In this document: one piece after another, positions 1-12,778 of the stretch | Position numbering within the stretch: position 1 is the stretch's first letter | Layout: every line of letters starts with the position of its first letter | Assembly (NCBI GenBank): GCA_009602735.1 | Contig: WELA01004248.1 | Span: 658,603 to 697,009, forward strand | Direction: 5' to 3' | Origin: Mesotaenium endlicherianum | Lineage: Eukaryota; Streptophyta; Zygnematophyceae; Zygnematales; Mesotaeniaceae | DNA length: 38,407 nt | Translations under genes and position numbers: made by a program | The notes under the pieces: model-generated | Databases searched by the model: none | The model's input: only the letters and a program-made list of their open reading frames with translations | What the model was told of the DNA's origin: nothing

Positions 1-64
1 GGGAGAGAGGGAGAGAAGGAGAGAGGGAGAGAAGGGGGCGAGGGGGGGGGGGGAGGAGGCTTAC

Positions 65-1670
65 GCGGCTGTCCTGCGAGTTGCCCTTGTTGCGGATGTA
101 CTGGAAGTACATGGTGCAGGGCGTGAACACCTGCTGCAGCAGCGAGGGGGTGGCGCTGCGCTGCGCGCGGCCCTCCGCGCGCGTGCACCCCGGCTTGGGG
201 ATGTAGGGCAACCACTGGATGCCGGCCTGGAGGTCGACATCGGTGGGGGCAATGTGCGCCTGCACGTGCTCCAGCATTACCGACGTCTCGCGGCGCTTCC
301 ACGACAGCACGGGCGCGTCCTCTCCTGCCTCCGGGGGGGCCGGCAGCGCGCCCTTGGGCAGCGCGAAGAACTCGAGCCCGCTGTATACGATGGACTTGAA
401 CGAGCGGCCCAGCACGCGCCCATTGGCCGCTGCCAGCAGGAAGCGGCCCTGCACCCCCCACGCCCCGCAAAACAGCCCGCCCACGCAAGCCTTACGTGAG
501 GTCGAGTGCCGCGCTGCCACGAAGCTGAGCAGAGCAGAGGAGAGCAGGAGCGTGTGATAAAATGCCGAGCTGTCTCCCCTGGCGCTTGCCAGATCAGCTC
601 AGTCAAGGGATAGGGGAATTGAACAGAGAGAGTGCAAGGAGCAGGGCGGTGGCAGAGGTGCGTACGTGGGCATCCTCGGACTCGAGGTTGAACTGCGGCT
701 GGATAATGTGGATGAGGAACATGGTGGACGCCTCCTCCGCCGCCGACGTCAGCCGCTGCTGTTGCTGCTGCTTTGCTGCTGTCCCAGCCAGGAAAGAGAA
801 GAGCACAAGCGCACACCCGTTTGTGGTGAGTAGAGCACCTCTGTAGACCACTCGGCTGATGCACGCACTCACACTAGCATACCAGAAGAACATGCAGAAA
901 GAAGGAGGAGCTCGATTGTAACCACAAGAAACTTGACGATGCAAGGCCAGGCCACAGCCACTGGCACAGATGCTACTGGGCAAACCAGAAAGGGACAAAG
1001 GACATGCTCTTCTCTCAAGTCCGTAGGACCAGACTGGGCCGGGCCGCCCTTTCGAAAGACTAGGGACTCGTCCTCGCACCACAGCTGGACTGCCGGTGGC
1101 AGGCCCGCAGATGGCTAGTCAAACAGCCTCAGGCTCTCTGGGATGCCCATGGCGTGGACAAGCCGTGCCTAACGAGGTTGGCAACGGGAGGAAGCGGCAT
1201 GCGACAAAAAGAGGACAGGTGGAAAAGGAAGCGAGGGAGGGAGGAAGAGAGGGAAGGAGGGAGGGAGGGAAAGGCGCTGCTGACCAGGAGCAGCTGTCGA
1301 TTTGGAAAAGGCAGGCTCTGAGGCCGACTTAGGGAAGACCGCGGGCTTCCCGGTGGCGCCGCCGCCGCTGAGGGCCACAGGGGCATAGTCCCCGTCGCTG
1401 CGCGCAGATTTTACGGCGCCAACTGCCGCCTGGCGCAAGCGCTCCGCCTCCGCCTCCTGCTGCTGCTGCTCCTGCTCCAGGCGCTTGCGCGCGGCCCACT
1501 GCTTGGAGGGCGAGGGCTTCTTGGCGGCAAAGGCCTTGCCCATGGCGGTGATATAGGCCCACAGGGTGTCGCGGTTGCGAATGGTCCACAGCAGCTTGAG
1601 GTTGTACACGAGCACGCGCCAGCCGCTGTCTGGCAGCAGGATGTCCAGCCCCTCGTCGTCGCTCAGCTCG

Positions 1671-1705
<35 letters not shown>

Positions 1706-4509
1706 CTGCTGCTGCTCCAGGCAGGCGGGCACGAGGGAGCTCCGCCCGGGCGCGGACTTGGGGTGCTGGCCCACCTTCCAGAGGCGCAGCTGCTCGGTGT
1801 TGCCCTTGGAGGACTGCTTGCGCACCACCATGGACGAGCTCGTCATCAGAAACTCGTGGTGCGGCGGGCGCGGCCGCCGGGGGGCTTCCTCGGAGGAGTC
1901 GGTGGCGGAGAAGTTTGAGAAGGGGAAGGAGGAGGAGGACGAGGTCGAGGACGAGGAGTTCTTCCCGTTGGGCACGCCACCCCTGCTCGCCCAGATGGCG
2001 GCGGGGGAGGGCAGCCCGTGGGGGGGCTCGTCGTCCTCGTCGGAGGCGTCGGCACCGGAGGCGGAGGCGGAGGTGTTGATGACGACCTCGAAGTCAACGG
2101 CGTCCACGCCCTGGTAGGCGGTGACCCAGGCGGGGCGCTTGCCCTGGCCGTCCCACGCCTTGAGGTTGCGGCTCCAGCAGATCTCGTACTTGAGGAGCGA
2201 CATGAGCAGCGTGAGGCCCTGCGAGGGGTCGTCGTCGGAACCGTGCAGGTGGCGGTAGCGCGCGGGCGACACCTCGGCGCGCAGCATCATCTCGGCCATC
2301 GTGCGGCTCAGCGACAGGTTGCCCGACTTGGCCTTGCGCGGCACACCGAAGCGCTTCCAGCCGCTGAAGAAGCGCAGCTTGTGCGACGAGAGGTACATGA
2401 GGAAGTAGAAGCGTGTGAGCCACGCCAGGTCCGGCCCCGAGAGGTTGAACGTGGGCGACGCCGCAAACTCGGGCAGCGGCGGCAGCGCGTAGCTCTTGGG
2501 CCAGCTGCCGGAGGTGCGCGTGAGCTTGCTGTCCTTGGGCCGGAAGTAGGCCATGAAGGCGTCGCGCACGCCCTCGCTCTCGGGCTTGTCCAAAAACTTC
2601 CACTGCCAGCTGATGACGAGCGCCGTCGAGCGGAATGGGTCGTACAGCTGGCGGCGGACGCGGCCCTCGCGGGGGAGCGCGTGCAGGTAGTGCATGTCGG
2701 GCGCGCCGCTCTCGCACTCCCACTGCAGCGGCATGAGCAGCTCGAAGTGGGGGGCCTGGATGGCCGCGGGCTTGGACCCGCCGCCCGCGGCGCCGCCAGC
2801 TGGCAACGCACCGGAGTACGGCACGTGCGCCTCCAAGTTCTTGCACTGGAAGAGCAGCGAGCCCTTCTTCTGAGTGAAGAGCATGGCGGGGCCCAGCATG
2901 TGGAACAAGTCCTCCTTCTCATAGGGGTCCACGGAGGCCAGCAGGAACCACGCAAAGTTGTGCACGCTCACCACAGTGCGCCCGTGCATGTAGTACCGCA
3001 TGAGGTCCCACCACGGCAGGCTGCGCTCCTTCGCGGGCGTGGCAGGCGTGGCCGTCGCCGCCGCGCCCGGCTCTGCAGCGCCAGCGCCGGCGCCAGCTGT
3101 AGCGCCGTGAGCGGTCCCGGCCCCTGCAGAAGCAGCAGCCACCACAGCAGCAGGAGCTCCAGCAGGCCCGGGCTCGCCCGAGGAGGCGCCGCCAGCCTGG
3201 CGGGAACGCTTGCTCAGGTCCGCTTTTCTGAGGAGGATGGTGACGGCGTAGCTGACGTCGCCGTAGAGGGGGGGCTCGTAGCCCACCCCGTAGGAGATCT
3301 CGCCGCCCTCGAGGTCCAAGTGCGTGTCGTGGTAGAACTTGAGGGGGGGGGTGGAGCCGCTGACGGAGCGCAGGAGGGCCACCTTCCGCCAGCGCCCCAC
3401 GTACACCTCGCTCTTCATCTGCGGCTGGTACACTGTGGCCTGCACTCCCCCCCGTACATGTGCACACACGCCCCCACACCCACATAAAGACACACAACAC
3501 ACACTTAGGCACGCGTGGGCGGGCTCCACTTGGTCTCTGCCGAGCGTCTTATCAGCCGACAAGAGCCTGCTTGCATGCTCGCTTGCTCGCTCCCTCTCTA
3601 GCGCAACGGTTAGCAGCCTGGAGAGGAAGGGGAGGGCAGCCGGAGGGAAGGGAGCAGCTAAGCGCCCACCTGGGCAGCCATGATGGCGTAGGTCTTGCAG
3701 GTGGCCGCGGTCGCGGCCACGAGCGGGTGCGTGAAGTCGCGCAGGCGCAGGCACAGGCCCGTGCACTTGAGGTCCACGTGGCGTGCGTAGAAGCGCGAGA
3801 TGGGGATCTCCAGCGCGGGGCTCACGCTGTCCGCCTCCCGGATCTTCGCAATCACGGCCTCTCGGCTCTCGAACGGCGCCAGCACAAGCTCTGCCGACGA
3901 GAGCGTAAGCGACAGCAGGGAGCGCCGCGTGGTGCTGAAGTAGAACCCTGACTGGAAGCCCTCCCTGTTGGCGCCGGAGCCGGCGTCCACCTGGATCTCC
4001 TCACACGCTGCCTTGTAAGCGTAATAGCCCGCGGTGCGCAGGTGGTCCCGGGCAGCGCTCCAGTCATTGTGAGTGCTGTTCTCCCGTCCCGCTGAGCCCC
4101 GGCCGCTTCCCTCGCCCTTCTCGTCCTTGGCTGTCGCTGCTGCTGCTGCCGCGGACGGCGACGCGTCGCCGGCACTGCCGCCGCCCAGCTGCTGCGGCTT
4201 CTGCGCTTCGCCGTCGCGGTCGCCAATGGTGCGGGCGCTGCCGGTGCTGGGCGCCTGCTCCGCGTTGTTGAGGGAGGCGCCGTCGAAGCTGCTGGAGGCG
4301 CGGGTGGCGGCGGCCTCACTGGCGCGCTCTGACAGGAGGCGCTCGCGCACGAGCAGCTCCTGCTGCACCTTTTGCATCAGCCGGTAGCGCTCGTCCAGCC
4401 AGCCCTGCATGGGCTCCTCCTCCATCTCCACCGCAAAGTCAACGACGTCGACGCGAATCAGGCCCTTCTTGCGAGCGGGCTTCTTGGGCTTGCTCACAGC
4501 ACCGTCACC

Positions 4510-4555
<46 letters not shown>

Positions 4556-7500
4556 TTCTGAGCAGCCATTAGCAGCTTCAAGGCCCTCCAAGTCTCCTCG
4601 GCCGCATCTTCCACCGCTCTCAGCTCCAGCCTGTAGGGCAGGATGATTCTGGAGCCTCGGCACTTCACCAGGAAGTCCCACGGGGGCCTGTCGTCCTCCT
4701 GCTGCTGCCCCTGCTGTTCTTGCTGCTGCTGCCGCTGCTGCTGCTGGTCCAAATTGGTGCTGCTGCTGTTGCTGCTGCTGCTGTCCCTGCGTGCATGCGC
4801 CTCTCGAGGCATGTGCTGGGAACCGCCAGACAGGGAAGGAGAGGGAGCGGGAGCGAGAGCAGGAGCAGGAGCAGGGGCAGGGGCAGCCTGCTTGGAGGGG
4901 ATGCGGGACACCTGGAAGGAGTCGCTCTTAAACACCGTGTTGCGGTTGAGGTCCAGCTGGAGCTGCTCCAGCAGCACCCCGATGCCCGCGTCCTCCGAGA
5001 AGAGCGCGTGGGCGTGCACAAACGCCTCCACCCCGTCGGCCAGGTCCGCCGTGAAGCTGAGGTCCTCCATGTCCACGATCACAGTCACTGGCGTGCCGCC
5101 CTTCTTCTTCTTCTCCTTCTGGGGCGCGTGGGAGGACGAGGGCGCCCCCGCGTCAGAATGGCCGGCGGCTGATGCTGCAGCGTCCTCCCTGACGTCCGCT
5201 GCCGCAGCCGAAGGTCCTCCTCCTCCTGCTGCTGCTGCTGCGGCTGCTGATCCTGATGCTGCACCGCGCTCGTCGAGCTCGGCCCCCGCGTCATGAGAGG
5301 CGCGGGCTTTGTTGGCCTGGAGGATGGCCTTGAGCGTGACGCTGGCATGGTGGAGGAAGAGGTGCGCGTCGGGCTCCCAGCGGCCCTCCAGCCCATGAGA
5401 GGACAGGAGCAGGCTGCTGGCAATGCCCTCCCGTGGGTCGCCCTCGCGGAACACCAGCCAGCCCATGGGCGCGCGAAACAGGCACACCTTGGCCAGGACG
5501 GACCCGTACTGCAGGTCCTTCTCGGAGTAGGCGAGGCGCAGGCTCTCAAACTTGGCGCGCGTGGTGCCCTCCTCCGCGTCGACGGAGGCCTCCACGCGGG
5601 CCACCCTGAGGGACGCGCGGCACATCATGTGCGGCACAAGCTTGCCCTCGAACTCCACGGGGCTCACAACGGCCGTGCGCGTCTCGCCGTCGGTGGTGTC
5701 GCGGAACACGACCTCGCCCCCCTGGCTGCCAAAGTTGACCTTCTTGGGGTCCTTCACCACGGCCGCCTGCACCTCCTCTGCCTGGTCGTAGCACAGCTGC
5801 AGGCTGCTCAGGGCCAGCTTCAGGCGCCGCACCTTCTTGGCCACCCCCCCCTTCTTGCCTCCTGCGCCGCCGCCCCCCGCCCCGCCCCCACTGCCGCTGC
5901 TGCTGCCGGCGCTGCTGGTGCTGGTGCTGGTGCTGGTGCCGCTGCTCTTGGGCCTTTTCTTGCGCAGCAGCAGCGCGCTTTTGGCAAACCGCTGGAGGGC
6001 AGAGGCGCGCTCCAGGAGGTCCTGCACGAGCGGCAGCGACAGGTACACGGCGGCCTCGTTCAGCCCCACCTGCAGCGTCACCTTCTCGCCACCCATGCCG
6101 CCCTCCTCGCCCGTGGCCGCCTCGTCAATCGTGTCCGGCGCCGCTAGGCCGTGCTCGAATGCCACGCGCGTGACGCACGCGAGCAGAATGCCCCCACCCG
6201 CCAAGGAGCGCTGCCCCAGCATGGTCTTGTACGCGGAGGGCCAGCTCCTGGTGGCGCCCGCGTGCACCACCACGCGCGCGCCTCCCAGCTCTGCCTGGGC
6301 TCGCGCGTGGCTGCTGCCCGCTGCGCGGTGAAGGCACGCGTCCACGTTGTCCACCTCCACCTGCGAGCACATGTGGCCACGTGTCAGCCCTTGCGGCGGC
6401 GCACGCGCCAGGTGGGAGCCGCTGGCGCAGCAGAGGGCCAGCAAACAGAGGGCCGGCAGAGGGCAAGCAGAGCTCCGCCTCGGCATGCAACTTCAACTTC
6501 TGAACATGAGAGAGGCACCCGAGGTTTCGTATAGTCATGCTCTAAACGTCGTGCAGTTCACGGGGCAACAGCCAAAGTCAGCGCCCCTGCCACAGGCAAA
6601 GAGAGGTGCCACTGGGAAGATTCGAGGGGTGGAAGGAGCCGAGGCCACTGCCTGGACCACTCACCTTGTACACAGTCACGTCTACTTGCGCCCCGTGAAG
6701 GACGATGCAGCTGGAGGGGGCCGAGAACGACACGTCCCACGCAACTTTCCTCCGCAGCTTGGGCTGCTTGGGCGCCTTCTTCTCCGCGGCCTGCCTGTTG
6801 TGACTCTGCTCCACGTCCGCACCCTGGGGGGGTGCCTTCTCTTTCGGATGCCCACGCTTCTTCTCCAGCAGTGCCAGCGTGGAGGAAATCCAGGCTTGGC
6901 ATGTGCCGGGCAGGACTGTGCAGCACAAGCCCGTGAGCCTCGTCTGGGCCGCCACCGCAACGGCTGCCTGGGGCTGCAGCGGGAGAGGAGGAGAGGAGGA
7001 GAGAAAGGTGGAGCGCAGCCGGCGTGATGGTGACTTCAGACAGGTGTACGTGGACAAGACGCTGGGGACTACGTGACTTGAAGCCCAAACCCTTAAACCC
7101 CCTTTCATAACATTGCACTGCTGTACTAAGCAGGATCATGCTGCCGTCTGCGGACTCGCTCTCTACACAGACAGCAGCGAAGAGGGAGGGTTGCAGGAGA
7201 TCAAGCAACAGACGAACATAGGTGCAGCCACCCGCGCTACTCTGCCTGATGTGCCACATAAGCCTAACCTACGAGGCCTCCTCGCATGCAGCGGCCATAG
7301 GACCTTGCGTCCCCTTCCTCCAATGAGATTCATAGCAGCCATGGCTGGGTACTGAGTTCGTGAATGGCTCGCCTCCGTATCGTTAATCCAAGAGAAGGTA
7401 CAGGGAGGGGGGGAGGGAGGGGGGCGGGGGGAGGCAAAGGGCAACCTACCTCAGCAGGTATTGTGATCGTCATCAAGCCAGCGAATGCTGACGCTCCCAG

Positions 7501-10500
7501 CAGCGAAACCTCGGCGCTACGCCCAAACTGCCAACGCACACATGCAGGCGCGACACACACGGCAAGAGCTCCAGTGAGTCGAGCTACAGCCAAGAAGTCC
7601 TTCCTTCCTCTTGCAGTATCCCTATTTATTGCCAAGCACAGAACTCGGGTTTTTGAAGCAAGCGCACGCTGACACGCGGACATGAAAGAAGGGCTGCTTT
7701 GACGGCCCTGGCACGTGGGAAGTGACAAGTGGCAGCGGCCGCACACCTGAAGCTGCCCACACAGCAGCTTGCACTCCAGCAGCGTGCGGGCCTCCGAGTC
7801 CTCCACCTTCTCTGCCAGCAGGGCGATGCCAGCAATCTCGTTCTCCAGCGACCTCTGCTCGTACTCCACCACCACCCGCACTCGGGCCACCTCCACGTTG
7901 ACCTGCGGCAGAAGGAGAGACAGCTCAGCTCCGCTAAGCTGAAACCCTGTCAAGAGGCTGTCTTGCCTGCCGCTCTGTTTCATCCTGAGCCTCCCAGCTG
8001 CAGGCTGAATGGCGTAGTAAAGTCCCATATGAAAGCACGCTCTGCGACAAAGTACACCATGCGTTCTGGAGGCAGATTGCGACACGTGAGCGAGAGCGTT
8101 TTGTGTGTTTCCACGGTGGAGCTGGGTAGGGTGGATGCAGAGTGGCCTGCAGAACAGACAAGAACATGGGGCAGATAAGACTAGCCTCGCCAAGGCGATC
8201 GCGAGTGGTCATCATCCCATTTGCTGTGGTTCAGATTTGCTTGCGCGAGGGCTCGGGGCAACAGAGCGTCGAGCAGGTGAGCTTACGAGGTCAGGGAGTG
8301 TCAGCCGATTCTGTTGTCCGGTTGCTGCAGCAGCGGCTGCTGCTGCTGCTGCTGCTGCGGCTGCTGGCGGTGGCGCTGCCTTGTTGCTGACAGGCAGCAG
8401 GGCTGGCACCTTATTCGGGCTGCTGCCAGTGCTGCCCGCGGCGCTCTTTGCAGCAGACTGCAGGTCAAAGAGCTGCTCGTTGGCCAGCAGGTGCAGGTCC
8501 CCCACCTTTACGCTCACCTCCCTGGGCTGCACGCCTTCTTGCCTGCACGAGGCAACGAGCACCAGCTAAGCGCAGCCATACAAAGTGCTTTTCACAGGAC
8601 CGCAGAGAGAGTGAGCCCCAGTCTGCCAGCACTAGTCTGCCAGCCTCTCGCCCTTCCAGCCTTTCGTGGGACCCGACCAGGAGGGGCCACCTCCGGTGTT
8701 TGAATACTGTTCGATGTTTGTATATTAGGGCTGACTGTGGAGTAACTAGCTGGAGTTGGCAGGCAGTCTCTGTGAGGGCAATGCACCATCAAAGGGAGGG
8801 GCTTTTGCAGTTTTCAAAGTTGGTTGACGAGGACTACTCCAGCGACAGCTGTCATCCTTGAGCACAGTCAGACACAAAGTGAACCACGTCTGGCAAGGCC
8901 TCAGGAGATTGCAGATGTGACGACCAGAGTGGTAGGTCGTGGGTGGTCGGTGGGTGGGTGGCTGGGTGGGATGGAGGAGGGAGAGGGCAGGGCAGAGGAA
9001 GGAGGGGGGAAGGGAGAGGCGGGACGGGGGGAGAGGGGGTGGAAGGGGCCAATACCGGTCGTGGTTGAATCTGACGTCGGCTGTGAACAGCTCAAGCTTC
9101 ACGAGAGACGTCATCGTCTGATCGTTCCGCTTCCTTCTCAGGAACAGGTTGAGGCTTCTACGCTGCTTATCTGTCCCACTCCTAGTGCCGTTGTACAGGA
9201 CGTGGCACGGAGCACAGTCCACGAGGAAGTGCAAGCTGGGGGCCCCTTTGGTGCTGCGAGTGACAGCCTTCAGAGACACATCTTCGAAATGCACTGTGAC
9301 ACCCGGGAGCTGCCAGAGGGGGAGAGAGAGAGAGAGCAAGAACAGCGTTCGCATCAGAACCAGAGCCCGTGCCGAAGCAGCAGCCGAGAAGGTCAAGCAT
9401 CGCACATGCTGCATGAGAGAAGGAGCAACAGGTGTCAGGCATGCGGATCAAGGCTGATGGAGCGGCTGAATATTTGCTATGGCCGCTGCTGAGTCTGCGC
9501 AGTCTGCAGAGCCATGAGAGTCCTCTAGTGACAACCTAAGAGTTACTCAAACTTAGTATAGGGTTTTGCCCAGTTTTGCTCCCATGTACCACACAAAACA
9601 TGCAAACGGTTGTTACATATGCACATGTGGTTCAGTGATGGGCTAGCTGCTCCCTTTGATTGACAGCTGTATGACAGGGGCTCCAGAGCTTGATCGGGAG
9701 AATGCGATTGGCACCTGATAGGGTACACTCTTCCTGTCCCAAGGTGGAGAGTGAGTGTCTGTTGGTACCTTCTCAGTCTGTATGGCAAGGTCAATAATAG
9801 TAAGGTGGACGTGTTTGGCTACTGCCAAGGGTGTCCCCCACATCCCAGACTTGGACTTGCCCTTGCTGCTGCTTCGCTCGGGCTTGGGCTTCCGAGACGG
9901 GGGCGCCTTCCCTCTTAGCACAACTTCCACGTCCTCGAATTGCAGCAGGAGGATCAACGAGCGCCAGCCGGGACGCAGCGACCTAATGGAGGAGTGAACA
10001 CCAAACTTGATCTCTCGGACATAGAGGTACTTGATATGGCCCTGCACGTGCACACCACAAGTGTGACAAAAGCTAAAGAAGACGGAAAGTGCTCATGACT
10101 GGTTGCCGGTTGCCTTAGTCCCTGTCTAGAAGTGCAGGGTTGAAGGAGCCCCACGGGGAAGAGATACACCATACTTGATAGCCGAATGTCTAGGAAGCGG
10201 AGGATGAGCCCAAGTGAACCAGAAAGGGGGCTGACAAGTCAACTGACAAGTCAACTGCATGTTGCCCTGAAACAGTAAGCTGTGCTGTCCTGTCAAAATC
10301 ATATCCCTCAGTCAAGCAAGATTCTGTCATAACCTACAAAAGACCACCTCCACCTTTGCACGGACAAAACAATCCCATTTCTCCTGTTCCTCAAGCTCCT
10401 AAACAACATAGCAGAACCGACAAGAGCAGCTCTTCCTTCATCCCTAGGTTGCTATCAGAGCTCAAAAAAGTTAGTCACCAACTCTAGTAAGAAGCACTCT

Positions 10501-10881
10501 ATTCGATGACATTTTCATGCAAGTTCTGCACCCCACTCCCGCGAAGTTGCCAATGCAGGCCACGAGAGACATCAAGTATTGAGCTGAGAACTGAGCTGAT
10601 CTCCTCCATGCCGAGCAAAAGGAAGTAGTTAAAACTCATCTCACGAACAAACATCATGCTGCTTCCTAAGTCAACATCCCCATGCACTCAGGAAAGAGCG
10701 GGAGACAGTGTTTGCTAAGCACCTTCTTGAATGTAAGCTCCACATCCTTCACGCGCGTAAAGCCCAGAACGCGACATTTGACAGTGATGCCAGTCACAGC
10801 TGCAACTATCACAGCTATCACTTGACCGAGGAACCTGTGGATCAAAGCATTGACAAGAGTTTCAGGAGACATAACGGCCAT
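65..10881 (-). CDS. SABRE: SABRE/KINKY POLLEN-type bridge-like lipid transfer protein (BLTP2/Hobbit family), 3' end outside window
   Basis: Family role: very long tube-like proteins at ER-plasma membrane contacts that move lipids; plant members act in cell elongation and cytokinesis. Exons on the minus strand: 10723-10881, 9769-10041, 9056-9309, 8287-8542, 7747-7902, 7450-7527, 6665-6973, 3670-6360, 1285-3439, 666-778 and 65-448. All have GT-AG borders and matching phases, giving about 2,276 codons. Seen: an N-terminal hydrophobic stretch (VIAVIVAAVTGITV), then repeated beta-rich segments. The 897-codon exon carries the family block around DPKKVNFGSQGGEVVF, EEEPMQGWLDERY and GANREGFQSGFYFS. 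Next come EVYVGRWRKV, a GFWDK-type motif (PWWDLMRYYMHGR, near residue 1535), DPFRSTAL, RFGVPRKAKSGNLSL, then FNLESEDAH joined to GRFLLAA, and MLEHVQAHIAPTDVD. The donor at 64 shows that more exons lie to the left. Exons of the 3' half are GC-rich and contain Gln, Ala and Ser runs. The start is uncertain: ATG 10881 is in good context, but a further hydrophobic exon may lie near 12.4 kb. Confidence 0.93.
1673..1703 (-). repeat. CAG trinucleotide tract coding poly-Gln in SABRE
   Basis: An uninterrupted CTG run on the plus strand, read as CAG on the coding strand, gives about ten Gln just before DELSDDEG. It is flanked by further interrupted Gln codons. Confidence 0.95.
4511..4553 (-). repeat. 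CAG trinucleotide tract coding poly-Gln in SABRE
   Basis: About 14 pure CAG codons on the minus strand, between AAQKE and HGDGAV in the large exon. A second, interrupted Gln-rich stretch lies at about 4693-4785. Confidence 0.95.
8324..8372 (-). repeat. GCA/GCC tract coding poly-Ala in SABRE
   Basis: A CTG-type repeat in a different frame from the Gln tracts gives about 14 Ala in a row near the end of the exon 8287-8542. The run includes interruptions by other Ala codons. Confidence 0.9.
8935..9050. repeat. G-rich/C-rich simple sequence in SABRE intron
   Basis: The plus strand is almost all G and A with many GGG runs; the transcript side is C-rich. It starts directly after the donor of exon 9056-9309. 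Similar purine-rich patches lie at 1-60, 1225-1275 and 7395-7440, all in SABRE introns. Confidence 0.8.
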
Positions 10882-12369
10882 TCCTAAGCTTGCTGAGACT
10901 CTCTGAAATGCCAGTTTCTGAAAAGCCGAGTTTACAAGGAAATACGTCCTCGCTTTCCTAGAAGCCCCGTACTATGCTCCTACAGCATGTTCGCAATCAG
11001 CACCAGCTGATATACTCACTTGTCAAGTTGAAGCTTGCAAGCAAGAGATACATAGCACACTAACCATTCCTTGCCTACATCACCATGTTCATGAGAGCCA
11101 TATGGGGTACTTTGACCATACTGGGGCCACTAAACAGGCTGTAGACCTAACAACAGTTGACACACTTACGCAAGCGATTCATTGGTATGGTGCTAACTCT
11201 GACCGAGTACGCTCTAACCCAGCGCTTTCCCCTTCCCTTGCTTTAGTGTGTATGGGACAGACTAGACTGGATGCGGAACCCATAAAAGCAGAATGCAGAG
11301 GCGGTATGTCATTTCCAGATGCAGTCTTTGTTTTCTTCCACACTAAAGTTGCTTTGAAGCTGCTTAAGGTTATTTCCAAGTGTACTACTAAATGGACATG
11401 ATAACCTGAGATCAGCATTATAAGAATAACCATGTTCCTCCCTCCTCTGTTGTGCTCCTTAGCTTCTGTTCCCTGACGGATGAAGGCCCGTGAACCACTC
11501 ACTTTGTCAGTAGCCAGCCCCCGGAGGTAAGCACCACAAATAAGAGAACAAAGGTAACAGGATTCAGTTCCATTATAGTTCTTCCTCTTGGCAAGAATAA
11601 GCCCTGTAGTACTAAATCGCAGATGCTTCTTGTTCGGCTTCAGGTAGATGGAAATCTCGCAGCACCATAATGTTCTCGTCGACAGCAGGTTTGTAGCACC
11701 TATTGAGAGTTTGATTGGAATGCATCCAACCAAACTCCAGGTCAACACCTCTCGCACGAGAACTGAAGGAGGCTCACAAAATCTGCTACAGAAGTGAGAC
11801 AACTAGAGTGCTAGGGTTTCCTGCAGCAGGCTCGGATGATGGTCAACAGAAGAGCGGAAGAGCACGCAAGAGTTTTCTTAACATACAAATTTGGCAACCT
11901 TCTGTATGTACACCGCAAAAAAACTTTCTCATCTAGCGAGGCCTAGAATAGATAAGGTCTACCCCCTTCAGGCCCATTATGGAATATATGGAGCACTGAC
12001 GGATATGTAAGTGGTAGATATCAACCACAACTGATAACACAACGTATATGTATCGCAATGCAAACAACTTAAAAGACCCTTTCCGCCAAATATAAGAGAA
12101 TGCTTGCTCGTACTGTCTGATAAGATGATAACAAACAAGCCCCCACCACAAGTTGCTACTATGGAAGAGATCAGCTCTTTTACGCTAACTGCAGGAAAAG
12201 TGCGCGTCGAGGGAACGATATTCTACGACCTCCAGCAACCTCGAGCCTGGTCCAGCGTGCTCCAGCCGAACCACTGCGTTGAAGAATGGCAACCTGATGG
12301 CAACGACTTGCAGCGATCAGCACCGACAATGACATCGAGCCCCACAAGTCGAGGAATTTGGTGGAATAC
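10882..12369. other. probable SABRE 5' intron or leader region, no clear gene
   Basis: AT-richer sequence upstream of the first certain SABRE exon. The minus strand has a 207-codon open stretch at 11179-11802, but it shows no recognisable motif, biased composition or splice-linked continuation. I regard this as intron or 5' flank. Confidence 0.4.
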
Positions 12370-12521
12370 TTATCTTTGACTTTGACTGCTACAGCTGTTA
12401 CAGCTGTGCACCATATGGCACCGATGGCACCAATGGGCACCGAAAAAAGAAGGAAAAAGCAGAAAAAAGCGATACTTCCGAGTCCTGGTTGACGTTGTTC
12501 ACATGTGCGATAATTATACAT
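12370..12521 (-). CDS. candidate first exon with a membrane-spanning segment (possibly of the SABRE gene)
   Basis: From ATG 12521 the minus strand stays open for 50 codons to a possible donor (GATAA followed by gtattcc). It encodes about 15 polar residues, then a long hydrophobic run (SIAFFCFFLLFSVPIGAIGA). SABRE-family proteins start with a membrane anchor, and this ORF lies just upstream of the first sure SABRE exon, divergent from CWC21. The exon would end in phase 2. The only acceptor giving a matching phase near 10886 (gcaag) is poor, while the better acceptor at 10896 (tttcag) is phase 0. It could also be chance or an upstream ORF. Confidence 0.3.
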
Positions 12522-12778
12522 CTTGAAAACGACATCATTCAATGTGGAGGTCGGATGTTATTATATCAAAGACAAGTACCTTTCAACTCGATATTAGGAC
12601 GGCTAGCGCACGGACCGCATATGGTGCTGGAAGTACGGGTGCGAAGTGGAGTACGAGACTAAAACTCATGCCAAAAATCTACGCGACATGCACTCTAAAG
12701 TAAAAGCTAGAAACAGGTGCACTGACTTCTCCTCGGTAGATCAATAACAAAGTTGTTCTCGTTTTCAAAGGTGGCAAG
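12522..12778. promoter_or_regulatory. likely shared divergent promoter between SABRE candidate exon and CWC21
   Basis: About 257 bp separate the minus-strand candidate ATG (12521) from the plus-strand CWC21 ATG (12779), so transcription would start outward in both directions from a short region. No clear TATA box was found. The call rests on gene layout only and depends on the 12.4-kb exon being real. Confidence 0.3.

Noticed and set aside
2018-3487. 489-codon plus-strand open frame opposite SABRE
   Set aside because: It is a shadow of the GC-rich minus-strand exon 1285-3439: low-complexity Ala/Arg/Gly/Val content, no motif, and it crosses the exon/intron border.
11179-11802. 207-codon minus-strand open frame upstream of SABRE
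   Set aside because: No recognisable domain, and the residues do not resemble SABRE N-termini. It is likely chance in an AT-richer stretch.
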